Assembly (NCBI GenBank): GCA_001599755.1
Contig: BCHX01000005.1
Span: forward strand, 814,800 to 878,799
Length of the DNA stretch: 64,000 bases
Origin: Gliomastix tumulicola
Lineage: Eukaryota > Ascomycota > Sordariomycetes > Hypocreales > Bionectriaceae
Direction of reading: 5' to 3'
Shown here: in pieces, positions 57,204-64,000 of the stretch
How positions within the stretch are numbered: the first letter of the stretch is position 1
Layout of the letters: each line of letters opens with the position of its first letter
Notes under the pieces: model-generated
Seen by the model: only the letters and a program-made list of their open reading frames with translations
Told to the model about the DNA's origin: nothing
Databases searched by the model: none
Made by a program: the position numbers and the translations under genes

Positions 57204-60200
57204 CTTGGCGAAATGAAAACGCGAGCAGGTGAATGTCGGGAGAGAGGTTGTCAATTCACATCTGCACTTGCTCACGGGACCTGGGGAGAGGAGAAGAAGA
57301 AGAAAAAAAAGAAGAGAGGAAAAGGTGAAAAGGTGAAAAGGAATGGGAAAGGAGAGAGGATGGAAAAGTTTGGAAAAGAAGATAGGTTGGCAGGGAGGGC
57401 GAAGCAGGTTAGGGCTGTGGGACAGGTGGCGTGGATGGGCAGAGGAAAAGAGGGAAAGAGCGAAAGAGCCATCGACGGGATGACTGAGCAAGATGCCATA
57501 TGCCTATTGGCAGCACCTTCCCTAGCACAGCGCGAGGGCGGAAGACCAAGTCGCCATCCAGGGGAGCTCCTTCCTTGCCTCCTCAGATCAGGCTTACTCA
57601 AGGCCACCCCACGCGGATCGCAACTTCCTGCTGCAGCAGCAACACCACCGACAGAAAAGTTAGATGCCGGCGTGACCAACACCACCAACTGGAAGGTGAG
57701 GCAGGAGCAGGACGTCACCGTGCTCTTTCCTTCCCGACCAACAGAGCCATCCATACGCTCACACCCCCTTTTCCGCAAGGAGCCTAGAAGGGGAAGGGAG
57801 ATCAAAAAGGAGCTACGTACCGCGCTGCAGGGACATACGTCGGACGTGAAAAGTGATATCTCGGCCAGTGTCCTCGTCCTCGCGTTTCCGCTTGTGAGCC
57901 TCCAGGTCTGGTATGTGTATATGGTGGCCCCCCATCGTAGCAGTCGTACCCCAGAGAGGGTGCAAGGGGGCGGAGAGGGGGGGGGGAGAGGAGACGAGGA
58001 GACGAGGAGACGCCAGAGTGCCCTCGGAGGGGTCTCGAGCAGGATTTACAAAACTCGTAGTCAGAAACACCCCGGGGAGGAGGTTGAGAAAGGCGGCGAA
58101 GCCCCAGGACTCCGCAATGGATGAAGCACCCGGGGGGGTTAAGGTAGTTGAGAAGAGAGGGTGAGGTGAAGAGAGGGTGAGGTGAAGAGAGGCGGGCGGC
58201 GAGGCGAGGCGAGGCGAGGAGATGGCGAAACGACTAAAATAAGAAAAAGGAGGAAGGGGGGGAGGAGGAAGGGGATGATGAAGGTGAACGGCTGGGGAAT
58301 ATCTGTCTTGTCCGTCCAAGAGAGTGAAAGGAGGGCACGCCGCCTGCAAGGTCGGGTCAGTCCCAGGGACGTGTGTGTCGGCGGTGCCAGTCGGCGGTGC
58401 CAGTCGCAAAAGGTACCCAGCAGTACATGCAGTAGTCAAGTACCACACAGGAGCTACTTACGGCGGCGCAGAGCAGAAGCGGTAAAGCGCTGTAGACGGC
58501 TGCACTGCAATGCGCTGTAATGTAAGGCAAGGTGATCAATCATTTTGCTAGGACCAAAGGCGCACGTCAAATCCTCCATCGGGACGCTGCATTACCGGCG
58601 CACCCATGACGCCCTCGTTGCAGAACGAACCAGACAAGAAAGGACGGCGCAAAAGGAGTCCGTCCGAGGGCTCCCACTAAGGTACTGGGCGGTTATTGTA
58701 GACAAGCCTAGCGTAGGCCCCGAGTCCGACTTCCCGTTTCCTCCAATGCCTGCCAGCCCGACTCCACAGCGCCGGCTGCAAAGGTCGATGTACTTGCAGG
58801 TACCGTCACGACAGGCATGCCCGGCCGGAGTTGGGACCCTGGACAGATCGGACTAGGGTCAGATGGGCAGAGATACCGGGACCAGCCAGTGCACGCTGCT
58901 GCTGCGCAGTGACGCTATGCTAGGGCTAGTGCCTTGTTCCGACCCTCACCATCGACAACTTCCAAGCTGCGATCCCCGACGCAGGCGCGCGAGGCCGACA
59001 CGAGCGTCAGGAATGGTTGGACGGCGCCGAGACAGACGTCGTCGGGGCGTAAGAAGAGGCGAGGAGGTTCAAGATAAGTGGGAAGCAAAAAAACGGCGAA
59101 AAGGGGGGTGGGCGGCGACAAGACACTAGCTCAGAGGTAAACCTGAGTAAGGGCCGGGAGGGTGATTACAGCATGGGAGGCGATGAATGCGATACGCCCC
59201 GAGCGGGCAGGGAAGGCTGAGAGGGAGGGCGGACGAGAGTGGAATCCCATCATCCATCCACGGCCCATACGACCAGCACACAAGCTGCATCGGCAGAGGG
59301 GTCCAAGGGGCTTCGCATGCAACCCCTCGTGTGCAGCACAGGATACATCATATCGCTGCGTGAGGTTTGCGGGGAGCCGCCACTGCGCCTACCGAACGTC
59401 CAAGCCTCCGAGGCTCGCGACTGGCCATGGCGAAACCGACAGACGGACACCGCATCTCGTTGTGCAACCCGGTGTCCATCCTCAGGAATACACAGGACCC
59501 GGCCTGAGGGTCGGTCTTAGAAGGTGTCACAGGCAGGTAATAGGTCTAGGATTCCTCTCGCGCCAAGCAGCGGAGTGGTGGGCAAGCGCTTTGAAGAGGC
59601 GCCGCCGTCTGCTCAGTTTTCAGTGACCGCCCCCAAGATTTTTTTGGATTTTTTCATTTCTCGCCACGACCCTGCAGAATGTATGTATGGAGGTGGATGT
59701 CTGTGTGTCACGTTGAGACGCCCTGCCTTGATACTGACCCATGTTCACGTAGGAGCGAGCACTGGCTGAACATCGAGCGATGAGCAGCAGACTCGCTGGC
59801 CCCGGCGGTTACTTACTTACAAGTCAACGCAGTTTGCTCTCTTCACTCTCCACACCCCCTTCAGCGACCGCCATCCCAGCACCCAAGTCTAAGTCTTAAG
59901 GGTGTGTGCCAGCGTGCCAGTCGGCAGACCCGCGAGACAGGATGGGGACAATCAGCCGCCCATTCCCAGCAGCCCTAGCGCGGCCTTGGGACAGACAATC
60001 GGGCGATGATGATGGGGTTAAGGTCGCAGTAGCGCGTTGCGAAATCCAATCGACGGGCGGCGCTGCACGCTGGAACCGCCCTTAACCATTCACGGCACGG
60101 AGTTGACGTGCCCTCGCAGGTACACACACGGTCATCCCAGCGGCCTGTCGTCACTCGACCAGTAATGTACCACGTCGGGACCTGCGAATACTACCAGTAC

Positions 60201-60600
60201 TACTGGGAAAGTGGTGGGTGGTCTCGCGATCCTGGATCAGACGCTCGTGTCCATGTCCTTGCCTCCGGTCGACACACCCCAAGACCACCCAGCATCTTCA
60301 ATTGGCAGCAACCCCCCTGTCTAGTGCCTCCGAGTCTTTTGAAGCTCCTGATTTTGTCCTACGTCGGCAACGGGATTTCCCACTCCCCCCCCTCCTCAGC
60401 ATACGAGTACCTACGAGTACAGTACGTCTATCCACACGGCTGGCTGCCCAGCACACCGCTCTAATTATGGCTATGATGATCCGGGCCATCTGCCAGAGCA
60501 GAGCGACGGGTTCCGAATGCCAGCGTGCTTTAGTTCTTGTGAGTTTAGGATCCGCCCCCTGTCCGTCGTAGGAAGATGGACGGAAGGGCGGCGGCGTAAT
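57204..60600. other. Upstream flank of the Zn2Cys6 gene and further gene-free sequence
   Basis: The first few hundred bases are purine-rich on plus (GAAGAAGAAAAA type), that is, a pyrimidine-rich leader for the minus-strand gene. A 303-codon plus frame starting at 57213 reads through this tract and is rejected. GAGGTGAA-type and AGGCG-type short repeats lie at 58155-58210. Nothing else is recognised. Confidence 0.5.
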
Positions 60601-60737
60601 AGAGGGAGCTACGAGACCAGCGGCTTTTGCCAAGATTCAGCCGTGCGCAGGTCGAGTACGAGCGAGCGATGCTGGATGCTGTCAACTTGAACAGAGCCGT
60701 TTGAGAAGGGAAGGTGGTGTTGGCAGAGCCCTCGAGT

Positions 60738-60758
60738 CCCCCCCCCCCCCCCCCCCCC
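60738..60758. repeat. Homopolymer C21
   Basis: Twenty-one consecutive C residues, the longest homopolymer in the window. On the minus strand it is a G-tract able to form a quadruplex. Confidence 0.85.
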
Positions 60759-63235
60759 GGGCCAGCAGACATCCCTTGATTTCCTAGGTCCCTATCCATC
60801 CGATCTCCTGGGAGGGACCCCCCATCATCCTCCTGGCCTTCGGGAGGAGTCACGAAATATGAACCAAATCGCCTTCTCAAACCCGCCTATGTAATCGGCA
60901 CTTGAGAAGAGGTCCGTTCTCCTGTGGAACCGTCACACACACACACAACGCACAGGACCACTGAGCCATACCTCTCAACCAGTGGCAAGTGTGTCAATGC
61001 AGAATCGGGATAATATTCCCTTCGGAGGTTGACCAACTGTCACGTCAGCCCTCGGAATCGCATCCTGACACAGACGGCCGAACGCGCGTCTGTGCTGGAG
61101 GCAACCCCCCCCCCCCTAGATCTCGATGCCTGCGTCCAAGAGCCGTAACGTGCAGGAAGTGGCGCGCGTCCCCAGTAGACACGCTCAGAAGCCACAGGCA
61201 ATAGTGTCGGGAGTGGTGAGCACGATCCCGAGGCCATCTATTGGACCCCGTCGATCATCAATGTCGCGGCGCTTGGTCCCCCCCCCCCCCTTCTCCTCCA
61301 CCTCAGGCCGCAACACGGGACACCATTGCGAGTGCGGTCAAGGACAGCAAAATACGAAGCAGCAACGATCAGCGGCAGTTCAGGCAAGATCTGCTGGGCT
61401 CTTGGTCAAGATCAAGGAATGCAAAAAGAGGTCAACGACATCATCTGCCTCCCCCCCGCTCTCTTGCTAGCCCTATACGACAAGGTAACGACAAGGTAGG
61501 GAGCCTTGACAACGTTATCCCGGTAATGGTCTCCGAGAGATCAGGACGCGACAGCCATGACGGCAGTCGGTCACTCCCCTTGTTAGAGAATTGAATGCAT
61601 GCCTGCAGCCAGCCAGCCAGCCGGCCAGACTGGGCTCTGGATTCTGGATCCTGAACGTGAATTTCTTGTGTTGGACGTTATGCAGGCGTCATGGTCATCG
61701 TCGATTCAACGTGTTGCTCCCCACCTCGCCTCACCTTGCCTCACCTTTTTCTGTTCTCGGAAATCCTTCCAGGGTATTCACGCGCCCGTCTCATGCATTA
61801 CAAATTGGAAAATTGTTGAGTTGGATGGCCTGCGGTGGCGAGAATGCTGTTCGCCTGCCTGCTCGGGCATACGATGTTTCGTAGAAGCGAGGCCGAGATG
61901 TGCAGGGTAGCCACCCGCTAGGACCAGCCTCGCCAGCTCGGCGTTGACACGAGGGGAAGCACGAGAAGCTGACTATGCAGGTTCTGCTTGGCTCTTTCCC
62001 CCGATGTTTTTCGGGAACCTCGAATTGATCCTATAGCTGAGTTCGTTTATTCTTGCGCCCGAGTCTGGACACTATCATATGTCTCATCCTTCTCGCTTAA
62101 CTCTGACCGCCGGTTCTGTTAAGTAGACCTCATGTGTAACAACTCCAGCTTCGAGAACTGGTTTCAACATGTTACATACACCGATAATAATCTGAAGCAA
62201 CTGAGACGGGAATGTTGGTGATTCCAGCTCGGACCTGCCTACCTCGGGGCTTGAAGGATTCATGATTAGTTGGCAGCAGCAACACACGAGGCCATAGCGA
62301 GGCCGAACCTGTCTACGGACGGTTCTCTGGTGTAACCGAGACACGGACACAGACACACATCATGAACGATCGCCGAGCTGGGAACGGATAACTAGGCGGT
62401 CTAATCGGCCAAGTCGGCCTAGACTCTGGCCGTCTGGGGAGGGGTAATAAACCTGACCTGCCGATCTCTCCTGGGGGAACCCCTCGATCTCGGGGCGGCA
62501 GCTTTAGCCTGGACTTCGGGAGTCCAATGGCTATCCCACGAGCGTGGTTCCGAGCCTGGCCCCTTCGCTGAGGCGAGCGTAGTGTGCATCCATCATCTCA
62601 TACCCGTCAAGCCGAGGGCGGTGCGACATTGGCACCGCTACGCCTTCCTTCTGCCCATAGCAGCCCCCCTGATGCCTGCACTTGCAGGGCAGCTGCAGGC
62701 GCGTAGCCGAGACAAGATATCTCGGATGGCTGCGAGTGCAAACCCCTCCCCAACGCCGAATCGCCGGCCAGTGCGTCTATCACAAGCGAACAACCTAGAG
62801 ACGGTTTGGCTGCGTGGAGACGGACTGGCTGCGTAGAGACTTACGGCAGTGTAAGGAGAGGCTATCGTGGACTCTCTACTCTCAAGTGCGAGAGGTTCCT
62901 TTTCGGGCCCTGATCAGAGGAGACTGCCTTGACGCGTTTACGACTGCTGGGCTCTTCGAGGATGACGAGACTGACGATCCGTTGCAGGGCTTCGGGACTC
63001 TCTACCCTCTGACTTCGTGAATTGGCGGCTGCTGATTCTCTTCCAGTTGGACTCAGAGGAATAGAAAACAGAGCTGGGCACCGACTGGTTGCCATATAGA
63101 ATCGGAATCTCCCTGGTGGTGCCTGGATTTGATGCTGGCTGGTTCCCGATGGTGCAGAGCCAAAGTAGATGCTCTTGTGAAGTATTCCGTTCGGTGGCGA
63201 CGAGTAGTAGTACTGAGGTCAGAGTACCTGTACCT

Positions 63236-63251
63236 TAGGTAGTACTACCTA
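63236..63251. other. 16-bp perfect palindrome TAGGTAGT/ACTACCTA
   Basis: TAGGTAGT is followed directly by its reverse complement, inside a longer patch of AGTAC, GTACC and CTAG words (63205-63262), immediately before the AT-rich island. Confidence 0.6.
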
Positions 63252-63314
63252 GAGCTAGTAGGAGCAAGCGGGTGTCACAAAAACTGTCACCGCGAAAGCT
63301 TTCTGAGGTGGTTT

Positions 63315-63422
63315 CTCAACCAATAATATATAGAAAATCAAACTGAAAAATAAGTCATAATAATCTTTCAGCCTTAATAAATAAGAATACAATTTTTGTA
63401 ATTTATTCAAGGGAATAATAAG
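63315..63422. other. AT-rich island
   Basis: About 110 bases that are strongly AT-rich (AATAATATAT, AATAAATAAG, TTTTTGTAATTTATT), in sharp contrast to the GC-rich flanks. It could be a remnant of a mutated repeat, an organellar insertion or a matrix-attachment-like region. It is too short to classify. Confidence 0.5.
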
Positions 63423-64000
63423 ACGACTTGTTAAAATTCGGGCGTTCAGATAAGCGTCGCAGGTCTACTTGTAAGGGCAGTTTGGCAGGGGCAGTTTTAG
63501 TGACTCCCGCTGGAGTAGTACTTACTTGGGTAGCGGATATCGTTGGGTGGGAAACTCAGCCGTAACTGTACAGGTAGTTCCCCGCTGAATTATAGCCTGG
63601 AACCAGGTCGCAGATGGGAGGCTCTGTTGATGGCCATTCTTCAGTGCGCGCAGTGAAAGACACCACAATGCATGCCTCGGCAGGATGCATTGAAAAGACC
63701 TTCGTCTCTTGTTGGTGGTAGAGAGATCAGACAAAGGTCCTTTTCGCACGAACTCATCCAATTGCTGTCCCAAGGATCCGATCCAATGGCAAGCGCTAGC
63801 GCGGTCAAGCTCTCTTTCATCCCTCCGCGTGTGCGGTACCTCCACACTCTATTTGTAGGGGAAGATACTTCCTCCCGCATTCGTAACGCACTGAAGAGAC
63901 TCCACCAGAGACCAGACCAACAACCTAGCCCACTTCCTTACCACCTCCCACCAACAACTTGCCTAGTAACTGCTAGTGAGCACTGAGCACTGAGCACGGA

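Larger units (their letters stand above)
60601..64000. other. Gene-free right end of the window
   Basis: No convincing gene, tRNA or rRNA. It contains C21 at 60738-60758, C-runs near 61108 and 61280, an AT-rich island at 63315-63422 and a GTACT/TACCT palindromic patch just before it. Composition shifts abruptly at the AT island. Confidence 0.5.

Noticed and set aside
57213..58124. 303-codon plus-strand frame upstream of the Zn2Cys6 gene
   Set aside because: The first part reads the purine-rich complement of that gene's leader as poly-Lys/Glu, and the remainder is unlike any family.

Overview
The window looks like nuclear DNA of a filamentous ascomycete (Pezizomycotina, probably a Sordariomycete). 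The reasons are GC-rich coding sequence, short introns of about 54-210 nt with GTRNGT donors and CTAAC-type branch sites (one perfect TACTAAC in the SF3A1 intron), long pyrimidine-rich leaders, and typical fungal families such as a protein O-mannosyltransferase, a Zn2Cys6 protein and a fungal F-box protein. I cannot name the species.

Layout. Positions 1-14.7 kb contain no protein gene I can defend. This stretch is GC-rich, full of microsatellites and homopolymers, and has isolated promoter-like motifs. From 14.7 to 20.6 kb lie an APT/LYPLA-like hydrolase (-) that has lost its catalytic serine, a class I methyltransferase (+) and a sedoheptulose-bisphosphatase-type histidine phosphatase (+). 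A further 3 kb without a clear gene leads to a VHS/GAT trafficking protein (+, 24.0-25.9 kb). An F-box protein (+) and a second methyltransferase (-) converge at 29.3-32.4 kb. From 36.3 to 52.2 kb the window is gene-dense: a UBXD8-like ERAD factor (+), splicing factor SF3A1/Prp21 (-), a nuclear-looking protein of unknown function divergent from it (+), a PMT1-type O-mannosyltransferase ending in HDEL (+), sorting nexin 3/Grd19 (+) and a Rim2-like mitochondrial pyrimidine nucleotide carrier (-). A Zn2Cys6 protein (-, 55.3-57.2 kb) follows. The last 6.8 kb has no gene I recognise and includes a short AT-rich island.

Most genes are unrelated housekeeping functions: ER glycosylation and quality control, endosomal sorting, splicing, mitochondrial nucleotide transport and pentose-phosphate metabolism. 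I see no secondary-metabolite cluster, CRISPR array, intact transposon, rRNA gene or convincing tRNA. All gene models were spliced by hand from reading frame and splice signals. The most interesting signals are the serine-to-glycine hydrolase, the HDEL-tailed mannosyltransferase, a GC-AG intron needed to restore the conserved end of SNX3, two very long ATG-free leaders starting at TATA-like boxes, and a dispersed family of TACTAGTA-type palindromes.
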